Notes: generated by a model not told the origin, from the letters alone. A stretch of 64,000 bases of DNA from Paenibacillus agilis (GCF_007786455.1 NZ_VNJK01000001.1:1820074-1884073); one strand, 5' to 3'; numbered from the stretch's first letter, positions 7,465 to 17,403 are shown. Translations and numbers: made by a program.

Positions 7465-10400
7465 CAAGGGAATACGAAGTTGAGTTTAAGCTGTCAGGCG
7501 TGTTGGAATCTACGTTTAAACGAACTATAACCGGAGCTTCTAACGACATGCGTGATTTGTATAATGACGCAAAGAAATTACATCAGAGTCCTGGTCCAGC
7601 AAAAACTACGCGATCTGTCAGAGATGACTTGATACGCACTCAAAAAGAGATGCGCGAAACGAATGGAATATTTGGTCAGATGCAAGGGGCGCTTGGTCGT
7701 ACCTTCCTTCCTCTCTCGGTGGGTTTAGGTGCTGGAGCGCTTGCGCTTGATTCCTTTAAAAAGTCAATGAACTTCGAAGCGCAGCTTGATTCAATACAAG
7801 CCTTGGGTGGGCTCGCTAGTCATGAAATGAAAAAAATTAATGACTTGGCGATGCAAATGGGTTCTCAGACTAAGTACTCTGCTTTAGAAGCAGCCGCGGG
7901 TATGGAAGAGCTAATAAAAGCGGGGATGACCGTCGACCAAGTGATGGGCGGAGGATTAGAAGCATCACTTAATTTGGCAACAGCTGGCGGCCTAGAATTG
8001 GCTGAAGCTGCTGAAATAATGAGCACTGCAATGAATGCATATAAGCGAGATGCTATGTCAGCCGCAGAGGCATCCAACATATTAGCGGGAACGGCCAACG
8101 CATCGGCAACCAGTGTCCAGGAGATGCGATACTCACTCTCTGCGGTCTCCGCGGTTGCTTCTGGTGTGGGACAGTCGTTTCGAGATACGAACATCGCAAT
8201 CGGGCTATTTGCCAATAATGGCCTTAAAGGTTCCGATGCTGGTACTTCCCTGAAAACAATGCTTCTTAACTTACTGCCATCAACAAAGGCTCAATACAAC
8301 GAGTTTGAACGACTCGGTTTGATGACATACGACACCAACAAAGCCATGCAGTACTTGAGTAAAAATGGGGTCAAGGTTGCATCGAAGTCGTTTGAAGATG
8401 TCGACAAGGCGTTACGACAATATGCCGCCACGCAAGCGGGAGCTAAGTTAGGATCAGACAAAGCGCATGACGAGTATACCAAGCTTGCCATGCAAACGGG
8501 AGCAATGTCATCTGCGTTTTATGATGCCAAAGGCTCGCTTCATAACTTGGACGTTATTGCTGGAACTCTTAAGAAGAGTCTGACTGGTTTGAATGATGCC
8601 CAGAGGCAGATGGCATTGGAAATAATGTTTGGTACAGATGCGATTCGTGCGGCAAACATTCTTTACAAGGAAGGTGCCGAAGGCGTTAAGAAATTTAATG
8701 GCGAGATGTCCAAGGTTACGGCGTTGGATGTCGCAAAAGCCAAAATGGACAATGCTAAGGGTGCGCTTGAACAGTTTAATGGTGCGATGGAGACATTGCA
8801 GATCGCATTGTTAGAGCCAACGCTTCCATTGATCAAAAAGACGGCACTCGCAGCCGCAGAAGCAGCGGAAGATTTCAAAAAATGGCTCGATACTGACCAA
8901 GCTAAGGCGTGGGGCGAAGTAATAATGCCTATCCTTGAGGCACTTCCTGAACTAGCAATGGCAGCTGCGTCTGCTTTCGCAGGGTTCAAAATCGTAAGTG
9001 CAATAAGCAGTACTGTAGAATTCGCCAAAGGTCTTAAGCAGGTGACGGTAGCCGGCACGGGTGCGACTGACGGAATTGGAATGCTAGGTAGAGCTGCCGC
9101 ATTTTTAACTAATCCAATCGGACTCGCAGTGGGGGCAGTTGGGTTACTGGGGGCGGGGTTATACACATATAGTCGTGCCCAAGAAAAAGCTAGACAAGAA
9201 CTTTTGAACATGAAAGAGACGCTCGAAACTGCCTTCTCCAATTATCAGGATGTCGAAAGACAAGCTAAAGAAACGAAGGAGTTAGCCGCTGAGTACGATC
9301 GATTAACTGGCAAAATTAATGATTCCAAGACCCCTGCAAATGAGTTGACTGAAGCACGACGGAAGCTAAAGGTAGTTGAACAGCAATTAATAGAATTAAA
9401 TCCTGAGATTTTGAAAGCTGAAGATGCGAAGAGCGGGAAGTTCCGCGAGCAAATAGAACTGGCTGAAAAACTAAAGAGTACCAAGTTAGAGTCAGCTAAG
9501 CGTGATCTAGAGCATACGATCATAAACGAAAAAGAAAAGTTGCCCGAGCTGCAAAGTGAATACGAGAAACTCGGTGGGGATAAAGAGTTTTACAACAGAT
9601 CCTACTACCGATATAAAGACTCTTATGTTAAATTCAATGATTATTCAAGTCGTCAAAAATCAATTTCGGAGGATCCGAGTCTCAGTGATGAGCAGAAGAA
9701 AGCAAAGCTAGATGCTCTTAGTAACGAGATTGAGAACGAGACAGGCAAAAAATTCTCCGGTTATGACAAGTGGGGGCAGTTGGAGAAAACAGTTGCCAGC
9801 ACTAAAGAAAAACTTGAGTACAACCATAAGATGCTCCTGAAAACAGAAGAGGAACTGGGGAAAGCGGAATCTGGAATTCAAAGTCTGTATGACAAACAGG
9901 TGGAATTGATTGAGCTTAACCTCGGAGGATCTATTGAGGAGCAGGCAAAAAAATATAAAAATATGACGGACGAACAAAAAAAGCTTTTTGATGAATCGCT
10001 TGAAAAGCTCGCTCGGCTTAATGTCGAGATGGAATTGATTCCTACCGAGAAAAAGGTTGATATCCAGTTTGTATATCAAGAAATAGGCAAGCCGATGCCG
10101 AATCTGGAACAATACAACGGATTCATTCCAAAATTAAAAATGCCTGGCGTTACTAAATACGCAAAAGGCGATATTGTCAGCGGAGCGCACTTTGGTATTT
10201 ACGGCGAAGCAGGACCCGAAGCATTTATCCCGATCAATAATAAACCGCGTTCTCATGCCTTGCTCCAGCAGACAAACAAGATGATGGGATACACAGCTAC
10301 ACCTTCTGGTGCAGCTTCTTCAGGATCCGGAACTGAGCCAATTGTCGTCAAGATTGAGAGCAACCCAACTGTAGTCGTGCAAGGAAATGCAGATAGCAAT

Positions 10401-10523
10401 ACAGTGGCGGCCATAAAGGATGCAGTGAAGCAGGAAGCGGAACGGATATATAGCCAACTCCCAAAAATAATGGCCGATGTTTATAGGCAGCAAGCGAGGT
10501 TGAGTTTCAATGGATCGAGCTAA
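7461..10523 (+). CDS. phage tail tape measure protein (TP901 core)
   Basis: At 1020 residues this is the longest phage gene here, as expected for the protein that sets tail length. Residues ~90-430 form the TP901-type core with the repeated ALDSFKKSMNFEAQLDSIQ and GTANASATSVQEMRYSLSAVSAVA motifs. A hydrophobic stretch lies at ~540-570, residues ~580-870 are strongly charged coiled coil, and the C-terminus carries GAHFGIYGEAGPEAFIPI, typical of tape-measure ends. It starts within the chaperone extension stop after GAGGGGAGGGGGG and overlaps the X gene by 14 bases. Confidence 0.92.
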   Translation: MTREYEVEFKLSGVLESTFKRTITGASNDMRDLYNDAKKLHQSPGPAKTTRSVRDDLIRTQKEMRETNGIFGQMQGALGRTFLPLSVGLGAGALALDSFKKSMNFEAQLDSIQALGGLASHEMKKINDLAMQMGSQTKYSALEAAAGMEELIKAGMTVDQVMGGGLEASLNLATAGGLELAEAAEIMSTAMNAYKRDAMSAAEASNILAGTANASATSVQEMRYSLSAVSAVASGVGQSFRDTNIAIGLFANNGLKGSDAGTSLKTMLLNLLPSTKAQYNEFERLGLMTYDTNKAMQYLSKNGVKVASKSFEDVDKALRQYAATQAGAKLGSDKAHDEYTKLAMQTGAMSSAFYDAKGSLHNLDVIAGTLKKSLTGLNDAQRQMALEIMFGTDAIRAANILYKEGAEGVKKFNGEMSKVTALDVAKAKMDNAKGALEQFNGAMETLQIALLEPTLPLIKKTALAAAEAAEDFKKWLDTDQAKAWGEVIMPILEALPELAMAAASAFAGFKIVSAISSTVEFAKGLKQVTVAGTGATDGIGMLGRAAAFLTNPIGLAVGAVGLLGAGLYTYSRAQEKARQELLNMKETLETAFSNYQDVERQAKETKELAAEYDRLTGKINDSKTPANELTEARRKLKVVEQQLIELNPEILKAEDAKSGKFREQIELAEKLKSTKLESAKRDLEHTIINEKEKLPELQSEYEKLGGDKEFYNRSYYRYKDSYVKFNDYSSRQKSISEDPSLSDEQKKAKLDALSNEIENETGKKFSGYDKWGQLEKTVASTKEKLEYNHKMLLKTEEELGKAESGIQSLYDKQVELIELNLGGSIEEQAKKYKNMTDEQKKLFDESLEKLARLNVEMELIPTEKKVDIQFVYQEIGKPMPNLEQYNGFIPKLKMPGVTKYAKGDIVSGAHFGIYGEAGPEAFIPINNKPRSHALLQQTNKMMGYTATPSGAASSGSGTEPIVVKIESNPTVVVQGNADSNTVAAIKDAVKQEAERIYSQLPKIMADVYRQQARLSFNGSS

Positions 10524-10716
10524 TTACACAACCGTCCAAGGAGATACATGGGATATCATTGCGTACAAGCAATATGGAAACGAGTCTTTGTTTCCCTTGC
10601 TGATTAACGCGAATCCCCAGCATGCAACAAAGGTCAGGTTTGACGCGGGAGTTACCTTGTTTGTTCCGGCAGCTCCTGAAGAGATTTCGGAAGACTTGCC
10701 GCCGTGGAAGAGGTGA
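10510..10716 (+). CDS. tail protein X (LysM-like, P2 gpX)
   Basis: The 68-residue protein is a single LysM-like fold: YTTVQGDTWDIIAYKQYGNE at the start, then LLINANPQH and a final FVPAAP. P2 gpX-type proteins belong to the baseplate hub. It lies between the tape-measure and D genes, the usual place. Confidence 0.88.
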   Translation: MDRANYTTVQGDTWDIIAYKQYGNESLFPLLINANPQHATKVRFDAGVTLFVPAAPEEISEDLPPWKR

Positions 10717-10719
10717 ATT

Positions 10720-11733
10720 ATGAGGCGAGTTATGCTTCATGTTAACTACAATGGAAAGAAAATGGACAAGAGTTTTATGGACCACGTTTTAGACTTTTCT
10801 TACACAGACTCGGGTAGTGGTGAGCTCGATGATTTATCGCTTCGTTTATCGGATAAGGATCGTAAGTTCCAGGCTTCATGGATGCCTGCTGAGGGTGATG
10901 TCATCAGCGCCGCCATAGAAGTGTTTGACTGGCAGCGAGAGGGGCAATCGAAGAAGTACAATTGTGGCAGCTTTCATGTGGATGAGCTTACTTTCTCTGG
11001 CGTCCCCGACGAAGTGAGTGTGCGAGCTGCTTCATTCCCGGTGTCTTCGACTGCGCGCCAGGAGCGGCGAACAAAGGTATGGGAAAAGGTGAAGCTCTCC
11101 ACGATAGCGGGAGAGATCGCGCGGCGTGCGAAGCTTAAACTCGCTAACGAGGTGGACATTGACCCTTCTTACGACAGGATTGAGCAAATGGACAAGTCTG
11201 ACTTCTCGTTCTTGCTGGAGCTGACTAAGCAAGAAGGAATTGCTTGCAAGGTGGTAAGCGGGCAGCTTGTTCTCTTCGATGAATCCAAGTTTGAACGAGG
11301 CAAATCAGTGGCTACATTCGAACGAGGAAAGTCCAACATTCTTGATTATAGCTTTTCGTGGTCTGCAGCAAATTGTGCGTATCGAGCTTGCGAGGTTACT
11401 TACGAGGAAGTCGATAAAAAGAAGACCAGCAAAGCAACATATACACCGCCCGGCGCACCATCGACCGGGCCTGTTTTGCGTGTCCAGGAAAGTGCCAAGT
11501 CACAAGCGGACGCTCTCCGTATCGGCAAGAACCGGCTGCGCGAAAAAAACAAGCAGGCAAATCTAGCAACCATGACGATTGTCGGTGACGTTCGTATTGC
11601 TGCTGGCGTAATTATAACTATTAAAGGTTTTGGTAGATTTGACGGCAAGTATATTGTGGACAAGGCTAACCATACAGTTGGTGGCGGCGGCTACAATACT
11701 AGAATGGATTTGAGAAAAATATTGGGGTGGTAG
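10720..11733 (+). CDS. baseplate hub protein, late control D family (P2 gpD-like)
   Basis: The 337-residue product has the phage late control D pattern. The N-terminal domain contains DFSYTDSGSGELDDLSLRLSD, a central region carries KVKLSTIAGEIARRAKL with YDRIEQMDKSDFSFLLELTKQEGI, and the C-terminus ends in FGRFDGKYIVDKANHTVGGGGYNTRMDLRK. This trimeric hub connects the tube to the spike. It is separated from X by 3 bases and from the spike gene by 1 base. Confidence 0.88.
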   Translation: MRRVMLHVNYNGKKMDKSFMDHVLDFSYTDSGSGELDDLSLRLSDKDRKFQASWMPAEGDVISAAIEVFDWQREGQSKKYNCGSFHVDELTFSGVPDEVSVRAASFPVSSTARQERRTKVWEKVKLSTIAGEIARRAKLKLANEVDIDPSYDRIEQMDKSDFSFLLELTKQEGIACKVVSGQLVLFDESKFERGKSVATFERGKSNILDYSFSWSAANCAYRACEVTYEEVDKKKTSKATYTPPGAPSTGPVLRVQESAKSQADALRIGKNRLREKNKQANLATMTIVGDVRIAAGVIITIKGFGRFDGKYIVDKANHTVGGGGYNTRMDLRKILGW

Positions 11734-11734
11734 T

Positions 11735-13348
11735 ATGAGCGCAATACGGGTGGGCGTAGTATCATCGGTGCATCCCGAGCAGGCTGCCGTGCGTGTTACA
11801 TTCGCGGGACGTGACGATATGGTAAGTGATATGCTGCCCGTATTGGTGCAGCACGGAACATATTCGCTCCCATCAGTTGGGGACAGCGTTTTATGTTTAT
11901 TTTTGCCCAATTCCAATAGTGGTTTTTGTGTTGGAACTTACTACGTGGCAAGCGAAACAAAACCGCTTAGTAAAGACGGATCGCAAGCGACTTGGCTTGA
12001 TAATCCCATGATTAACAGCACGATTGGATTTCGGGCGCCTAATAGTAATCAAAAAAATGCGCCCTATAATTTCGCAGTAGTGGAGGGGCAGCGCGGCGGA
12101 GTTGAATACACCGAGATATGGATTTTAGTCAACGCCTGGTATGACTACGATACCAAGCGCTTTAAACGCGTAAATGTCGATAACTTCAGCTTTGGATGGC
12201 AACTCCAGGGCGGCGGCACTTACCCCGGCGAGGAGACGATCGGTGACTTCATCAATCAGGGTGTGAATTTGTGGAAAGCGAATGGGAAAAAGGCATACGC
12301 TGTCGGTGATCCGATGCGCGATCAAACGGGTGAGGATATTGGGGTGCAGCTCCCAGATGGTACATGGCGTGAATATGGCGTCATGTTAGGGTGGAATAAC
12401 CACTTCATGTGCGATTCCTACGGTGGGATGACCATCGGTGGAGCTGGCTTTGAAATTGACGGTGCAGGGATTTCGCCGTTTAATCGTGTATCGTTGGGGC
12501 GCTTTAGCGGCAAGAGTGAAAACCCTGATAGACCTGTGCAGGAGTATGGCTACTTGTACAATGCAATGTTATGGAATACCCAACATGGATTGTGGAATAA
12601 GGATGAGGACCAACTACCTGGCTATTACTATGGGATGCAAAGTCCGATTAACTATTTCGCACATGGCACCTTCGATCCGTGGAGCAATAGAGCGGATTTA
12701 GACAAGTGCGAGTTTGTATTCAAGCGCTTGGGAAGTTTCGTCCGTCCATATGTGGAGAATTGGCAGTCGTTGCTTCGCATTAATCAAGACGGTGTTACAA
12801 CACTAGCATCATTTGAGGAGTTAGAAAGAAAGACTCTCGACATCAATCCACAGGCTCAGGACTTTATCATTATTCCGTTTCCTGATGCAACCTGGAATAA
12901 GAGCAATATGGAGGTAGTATTTTTACAAGGCAAGACAGACTATTACGATGAGCCTCTAAAGGACAGGGAACATCGTTGGACTGTAGAAGGTTTGCGTATC
13001 AAGCTGAATTTCACGTACTACAGAAATGTAAAAGTGACTATCCGTAAACTAAAAAAAACCGAGATGGAGATTCATCCGCGGAAGGGTATTTCTGTTGATG
13101 GAAAATCAATTTATAAGAAGACGACTTTGAAAGTTGACTTCTTGGCGGGCTCAACAGATTTCAATGTTAATTTCCCTGATAATACATGGACTCCAGATAA
13201 CACCGTAATTCTGGCCGTGATCGGAAAACTAGCAGACGGTAGTAGTCGGCAGCTTACAATTAACGCTACCATTACTCCAAGCGGGGTCTATGGTGCGTTA
13301 GGCTCAAACGAGTATGTATCGGCAAAAATCGTGTTGGATCGGTGTTAG
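11735..13348 (+). CDS. enlarged baseplate assembly protein V / spike
   Basis: Residues 1-65 form the OB-fold of V-type spikes (IRVGVVSSVHPEQAAVRVTF, LPSVGDSVLCLFLPN). Normal V proteins are about 150-220 residues; this one is 537. The middle part (~90-360) is rich in Trp, Gly and Tyr and is unlike any family I recognise. The end has two similar beta modules, one with FPDATW and a second with FPDNTW, each followed by a VxFLQGK or ILAVIGK strand. That suggests duplication of a small carbohydrate-binding or tip domain. It lies between D and U in the hub cluster, so a spike role is likely; surface binding by the extra part is inference. Confidence 0.7.
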   Translation: MSAIRVGVVSSVHPEQAAVRVTFAGRDDMVSDMLPVLVQHGTYSLPSVGDSVLCLFLPNSNSGFCVGTYYVASETKPLSKDGSQATWLDNPMINSTIGFRAPNSNQKNAPYNFAVVEGQRGGVEYTEIWILVNAWYDYDTKRFKRVNVDNFSFGWQLQGGGTYPGEETIGDFINQGVNLWKANGKKAYAVGDPMRDQTGEDIGVQLPDGTWREYGVMLGWNNHFMCDSYGGMTIGGAGFEIDGAGISPFNRVSLGRFSGKSENPDRPVQEYGYLYNAMLWNTQHGLWNKDEDQLPGYYYGMQSPINYFAHGTFDPWSNRADLDKCEFVFKRLGSFVRPYVENWQSLLRINQDGVTTLASFEELERKTLDINPQAQDFIIIPFPDATWNKSNMEVVFLQGKTDYYDEPLKDREHRWTVEGLRIKLNFTYYRNVKVTIRKLKKTEMEIHPRKGISVDGKSIYKKTTLKVDFLAGSTDFNVNFPDNTWTPDNTVILAVIGKLADGSSRQLTINATITPSGVYGALGSNEYVSAKIVLDRC

Positions 13349-13360
13349 GAGTGATGGAAT

Positions 13361-13753
13361 ATGATCGGTGCATTTGGAGAAGTGAATTTCCTAGTGACAA
13401 ACGAGAAAATCCGAACCTATGACGACTTTGTTCGAACGTGTTCGCCGCGCTGGGCAGATCATGAGGTAATCGGCAAAAAGCCAGTTTCACAATTTATCGG
13501 ACCAGGCTTAGACGAGATATCATTCTCGATGTCTTTCCGTCTATCACTCGGGATCGATCCACGCTATGAAATTGATAGATTGGTTAACATGCAGCGAAGC
13601 GGGAAACCGTTCGTCTTAACAATCGGCAAGAAGGCAATTGGCACATACAAGTGGGTGCTCGTTGGATTTGAGGAAAAGCATGTCGCAGTGAGTAATAAAG
13701 GTCTTATTCTTTCCGCGGATGTCAGTGTCCGACTAAAGGAGTATGCACGATGA
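13361..13753 (+). CDS. phage tail protein U-like (P2 GpU family)
   Basis: The 130-residue protein matches the P2 GpU family. It starts MIGAFGEVNFLVTNEKIRTY, contains PGLDEISFSMSFRLSLGIDPRYEID, and ends in a short beta domain (ADVSVRLKEY). It is a baseplate or tail protein acting next to the hub. It overlaps the following gp25-like gene by 4 bases. Confidence 0.85.
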   Translation: MIGAFGEVNFLVTNEKIRTYDDFVRTCSPRWADHEVIGKKPVSQFIGPGLDEISFSMSFRLSLGIDPRYEIDRLVNMQRSGKPFVLTIGKKAIGTYKWVLVGFEEKHVAVSNKGLILSADVSVRLKEYAR

Positions 13754-14049
13754 AGGTTAACTTTGCTCCTACAAGCTTACGTGAAGAAATCGAACAGAAC
13801 ATTGACTGCATCTTAGAAACGATCCAAGGAACTGCGCCTCTTGCGCGTGGCTTTGGCTTAGACAAGACGGATGTAGATTCGTTGGATAATTTAATTGAGG
13901 CTCGAATGACTAATAAAGTCATAACTGCAATCCAAGAGCATGAACCGCGAGTCCAAGTCACGGAGGTTTATTTCCCGGCAGGCGAGGATGGCAAGATAAA
14001 GCCCAAAGTTAAATATGTAATGGTGGAAGAGGGTGAGGACACTGAATGA
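13750..14049 (+). CDS. baseplate wedge protein, gpW/gp25 family
   Basis: The 99-residue product has the gp25/W fold signature: an N-terminal helix (REEIEQNIDCILETIQGTAPLARGFG) followed by AITAIQEHEPRVQVTEV-type beta strands and an acidic end. gp25 joins wedges to the sheath-initiating ring. It overlaps U and J, which fits the P2 W-J-I order. Confidence 0.85.
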   Translation: MKVNFAPTSLREEIEQNIDCILETIQGTAPLARGFGLDKTDVDSLDNLIEARMTNKVITAIQEHEPRVQVTEVYFPAGEDGKIKPKVKYVMVEEGEDTE

Positions 14050-15163
14050 TCTCCCGGACATCAGCTTTGTTGACGAAGATGTTAACAAGACTGTTTCAAA
14101 CTTAATCACTACCTACGAGGCGCTATCAGGCCGTAAGCTGTATCCAGCTGATCCTGTGCGCCTCTTTTTGTTGGCTATTGCCTCAATATTGAGTCAGCAG
14201 CGAGTGCTCATTAATCAGACGGCCAAAGAAGTATTCCTTCGTTTCGCTAGGGGTGAGATTATTGATTTCATCGGAGAAATGTTCAATGTGAAGCGATTGC
14301 CTGCGGATGCCGCTAGAGTGACAATGGAATTTACTCTTTCCCTCCCTCGCACATCTGCAACAATTATTCCAATTGGTACACGGATTGGAGCACAGGGCGG
14401 CGGTGGTGCTATCTACTTCGCGACAACTGAAGTGTTAGAGATTAAGCCAGGGGAACTAACAGGAAAAGTGTTGGCCGAATGCTCTGTGACTGGTATCGGT
14501 GGCAATGGTTTTATTCCTGGACAACTCAATGTGCTGATCGATCCGATACCATTTGTACTTAGTGTCAATAACACGACAGCCAGCTCGGGCGGCGCAGAAA
14601 TCGAATCAGATGACGCTTTTCGCGAACGAATACGGGCAGCTCCTGAATCATTTTCAACAGCGGGCCCGTTTGAAGCGTATCGTTTCTGGGCATTGACAGC
14701 AGGATCAGGAATTGTGGATGTGGGTGTTGATTCTCCCAGCCCCGGTGTAATCACACTTGTGCCATTGATGGCGGACGGAGCCTTACCAACTCAAGATGTA
14801 TTGGACGCAGTGCTCCTTGCTTGTCACGACCGCCGAATACGGCCCCTGACTGATAAGGTGTCAGCTATTGCCCCGACGACGATATCGTATAATATCGCGC
14901 TGACATACTACATCAATAGAACAAGGGCAGCAGAATCAATTAGTATTCAGTCTGCTGTTTCTGCGGCAGTTGATAAATACCGATTATGGCAAAAGTCGAA
15001 GCTCGGAAGGGATATCAATCCATCCGAGCTTATTTCACGTGTTATGACCGCCGGAGCTTTTCGGTTGAATGTAACCTCACCAGTATTTACGGATGTAAGC
15101 TCGCTGCAGGTAGCACAGGACGCAACAGTCACGATTACATTCGGGGGGCTTGTAGATGACTGA
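14033..15163 (+). CDS. baseplate protein J family
   Basis: The 376-residue protein carries the baseplate J domain, with an N-terminal helical arm (LFLLAIASILSQQRVLINQTAKEVFLRFARGEIIDFIGEMF), central strands and EIESDDAFRERIRAAPESFSTAGPFEAYRFWAL, the most conserved block. J makes the wedge framework. GTG 14033, with GGAAGAGG just upstream, overlaps the W gene by 17 bases; a later start cannot be excluded. Confidence 0.88.
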   Translation: MRTLNDLPDISFVDEDVNKTVSNLITTYEALSGRKLYPADPVRLFLLAIASILSQQRVLINQTAKEVFLRFARGEIIDFIGEMFNVKRLPADAARVTMEFTLSLPRTSATIIPIGTRIGAQGGGGAIYFATTEVLEIKPGELTGKVLAECSVTGIGGNGFIPGQLNVLIDPIPFVLSVNNTTASSGGAEIESDDAFRERIRAAPESFSTAGPFEAYRFWALTAGSGIVDVGVDSPSPGVITLVPLMADGALPTQDVLDAVLLACHDRRIRPLTDKVSAIAPTTISYNIALTYYINRTRAAESISIQSAVSAAVDKYRLWQKSKLGRDINPSELISRVMTAGAFRLNVTSPVFTDVSSLQVAQDATVTITFGGLVDD

Positions 15164-15719
15164 GTTAATTAACTTAAGCCTCTTAGATATATTGCCGCAC
15201 AGCCTGCGCGGGGATGATTCAGTAGTTGCAGCAGCTAAAGCGATTGACAAAGAGCTTCAAGGCATAACTGAGATGGTGCAGCGACTTTCTATATTTAAAC
15301 ACTCAGACCAGTGGACGAATGATGAGACGAATGAGCTTGCATGGCAATTTCATGTGGACTTCTACGATCCATCATTACCACTACCCCAGCGCAGAGAGCT
15401 TGTACGCAACGCAATTAAATGGCACAGGCAAAAGGGTACACCAGTTGCGGTCGAGGAACTGGTTGTAACTCTATTCGGGGATGGGAAAGTAGAAGAATGG
15501 TTCGAATATGGTGGGCAGCCTCACCACTTTCGAGTTGTCACCAATAATCCTGGCGTTACCGCCGAACGAGCTCAAGACTTCATTGACGCAGTGGACTCCG
15601 TAAAACGAGCTTCTGCCAAGCTGGAGCGGGTGATCATCAACCAAACCGAAAGCATGCAAATCATGTACGCGGCTGTATTACACATGGGTGAAAAAATGAC
15701 AGTAGAGATGGTGAGATAA
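15156..15719 (+). CDS. phage tail protein I family
   Basis: The 187-residue product has the P2 I family pattern: NLSLLDILPHSLRGDDSV at the start, a Trp-rich centre (LAWQFHVDFYDPSLPLPQRRELV) and a conserved KWHRQKGTPVAVEELV. It links baseplate to tail fibre. The stop and the fibre start share one base. Confidence 0.88.
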   Translation: MTELINLSLLDILPHSLRGDDSVVAAAKAIDKELQGITEMVQRLSIFKHSDQWTNDETNELAWQFHVDFYDPSLPLPQRRELVRNAIKWHRQKGTPVAVEELVVTLFGDGKVEEWFEYGGQPHHFRVVTNNPGVTAERAQDFIDAVDSVKRASAKLERVIINQTESMQIMYAAVLHMGEKMTVEMVR

Positions 15720-17230
15720 TGGCAGGATTCGGAGGTTTACAGTTCACGGCCAAAGGTCTTAACCTATTAGCCAAAGCACAGACAGGTGTGCAACTGAAGT
15801 TTACGAGAGTAGCAATCGGGGACGGCCAACTTGCTAACGGCCAGACAATTCCTACACTTAACGCACTTATTAGCGAGAAAAAATCGCTGCCTGTTATTAA
15901 GCTGATTATGCAATCTCAAGGCAAGGCCGTAGTAGGAGCTAATCTTTCCAATCAAGATGTTACGGTTGGTTTTTTCTTTAGAGAGCTGGGTATCTTTGCG
16001 ACGGACCCGCAGGAAGGCGAAATCCTATACTGCTATGGTAATGCAGGCGTAAATGCGGAATTTATCCCTCCGAGGGGTGGGGCAGACATCATTGAGAAAG
16101 CTATCGATACGGGAGTCATTGTTGATCAGGCGACGAATATCACCGCGACAATCGATAACTCTCTTGTCTGGGCAACTCATACTGAGCTCGCAACTAAAGT
16201 GGACAAGGTTCCTGGCAGGCAGCTCTCCACCGAGGACTATACGACCGCAGAAAAGCTGAAGCTTGCTGGTGTAGCGGCTAGCGCAAATAACTACACTCAT
16301 CCTCCAACGCATCCAGCGACCATCATTACTGTCTCCGATGCGGACTTCCCAGGAGAAACAACGTTGATGGGAGTACTTCGTGGTTTAAAGTCGCTTGCCA
16401 ATAGCATCAAGCAAAAGGTCGCTGTTGCTATTGGTGCTCCTGCTGGAGCTAATGACACAGGCGACCAATTGGCGAAGGTTATTAATGATGCAAAAGCTTT
16501 AGGGGCTAGGAATCTTATCGATAAAAATGTATCGGCAAGTGCAACTGAATCGATCACAGCTTTGTTCGGGAAAATAGCCAATGTCGTAAGAGGCTCTGGT
16601 AATGCTCAGGTTCACGACGTACTGCAAGATAAGACTTTTACCAATGACAGTGGAGTTCCGCAAGTAGGCACGTTCCCCGACTTCAGAGCTGGAGGTCTTT
16701 GGTCTCCTTTATCTTACAGAGTGGAAGAGGGATATAAGATCTATGTCCAACCCAGAGCGGGGGCGTACAGCACGAACGGTGAGTTTACCATAGATGCACC
16801 TAACCTTAAAGCTCAACATGTCCGAGCGGGTATAGAAGTCTTAAAAGGAGTTAAAGGTACATTGCAACCGGGACGACGAACAGCCCGAGTGGAACGTAGG
16901 ATACTCACAAGATCAGAGATTGTTCCCGAGGACGGTTTTGTATGGGCGGAATTTACTGCGGCAGAGGTTCCATTCGTACCGTCTCTTGTAATCACGGAGT
17001 TAAATGGGTATTTTGGAGGCTCTACGGGAGACATCATAAATTTAAACCTACTAAATAATAGGAATACAAATTATCTTTCTAACTATGGACGTACAATCTT
17101 TGAGACATCTATATCCATACCGTTCGGTACTAATCCCGGTCGTGTGTATATTAAGCTATATGGTCCAGCGATTTTTACACCTGGCAACGCATGGGGTGAA
17201 CGAGCGGTCAATATGACATTCTATGAATAG
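15719..17230 (+). CDS. tail fibre protein with phage_tail_fibre_N-type domain
   Basis: The 503-residue protein starts with GGLQFTAKGLNLLAKAQTG, the conserved baseplate-attachment domain (roughly residues 1-150) of contractile tail fibres. A repetitive, Ala- and Asp-rich middle follows, then a beta-rich C-terminal domain with VPFVPSLVITELNGYFG and NVNMTF-like ends that probably contacts the host surface. No fibre-assembly chaperone follows; instead there is a short frameshifted ORF and the lysis genes. Receptor role is inferred from position and family. Confidence 0.82.
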   Translation: MAGFGGLQFTAKGLNLLAKAQTGVQLKFTRVAIGDGQLANGQTIPTLNALISEKKSLPVIKLIMQSQGKAVVGANLSNQDVTVGFFFRELGIFATDPQEGEILYCYGNAGVNAEFIPPRGGADIIEKAIDTGVIVDQATNITATIDNSLVWATHTELATKVDKVPGRQLSTEDYTTAEKLKLAGVAASANNYTHPPTHPATIITVSDADFPGETTLMGVLRGLKSLANSIKQKVAVAIGAPAGANDTGDQLAKVINDAKALGARNLIDKNVSASATESITALFGKIANVVRGSGNAQVHDVLQDKTFTNDSGVPQVGTFPDFRAGGLWSPLSYRVEEGYKIYVQPRAGAYSTNGEFTIDAPNLKAQHVRAGIEVLKGVKGTLQPGRRTARVERRILTRSEIVPEDGFVWAEFTAAEVPFVPSLVITELNGYFGGSTGDIINLNLLNNRNTNYLSNYGRTIFETSISIPFGTNPGRVYIKLYGPAIFTPGNAWGERAVNMTFYE

Positions 17231-17240
17231 GAGGGTGAAA

Positions 17241-17359
17241 ATGGAGCAAAAAGGATAATTGATTTCTATGGGGTTCGGGTTGGCAACTCTACCTATTTCA
17301 TTAATTCAGTAAAGCGCCATGCAGAGCATGAGCGTTATTTTTGTGTTCTCAAGTTTTAG
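17241..17359 (+). pseudogene. short phage ORF interrupted by an apparent frameshift
   Basis: An excellent AGGAGG site precedes ATG 17241, but this frame stops after five codons at TAA. Reading the -1 frame from the five-A tract (17248-17252) gives a clean continuation of about 35 codons (RIIDFYGVRVGNSTYFINSV and onward) ending at TAG 17357-17359. Either the gene lost or gained a base in the A tract, or the A tract is a slip site. The product is unknown; position suggests a small tail or lysis-region protein. Confidence 0.45.
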
Positions 17360-17403
17360 TTGCTCCTGAGCCGATCAGGAATATGAAAATCGGGGGAAAT
17401 GAC

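Noticed and set aside
8663-9241. Long open frame on the minus strand within the tape-measure gene
   Set aside because: It is antisense to a strongly coding region, Ser/Ala-rich as expected for the complement of a repetitive helical gene, and has no ribosome binding site.
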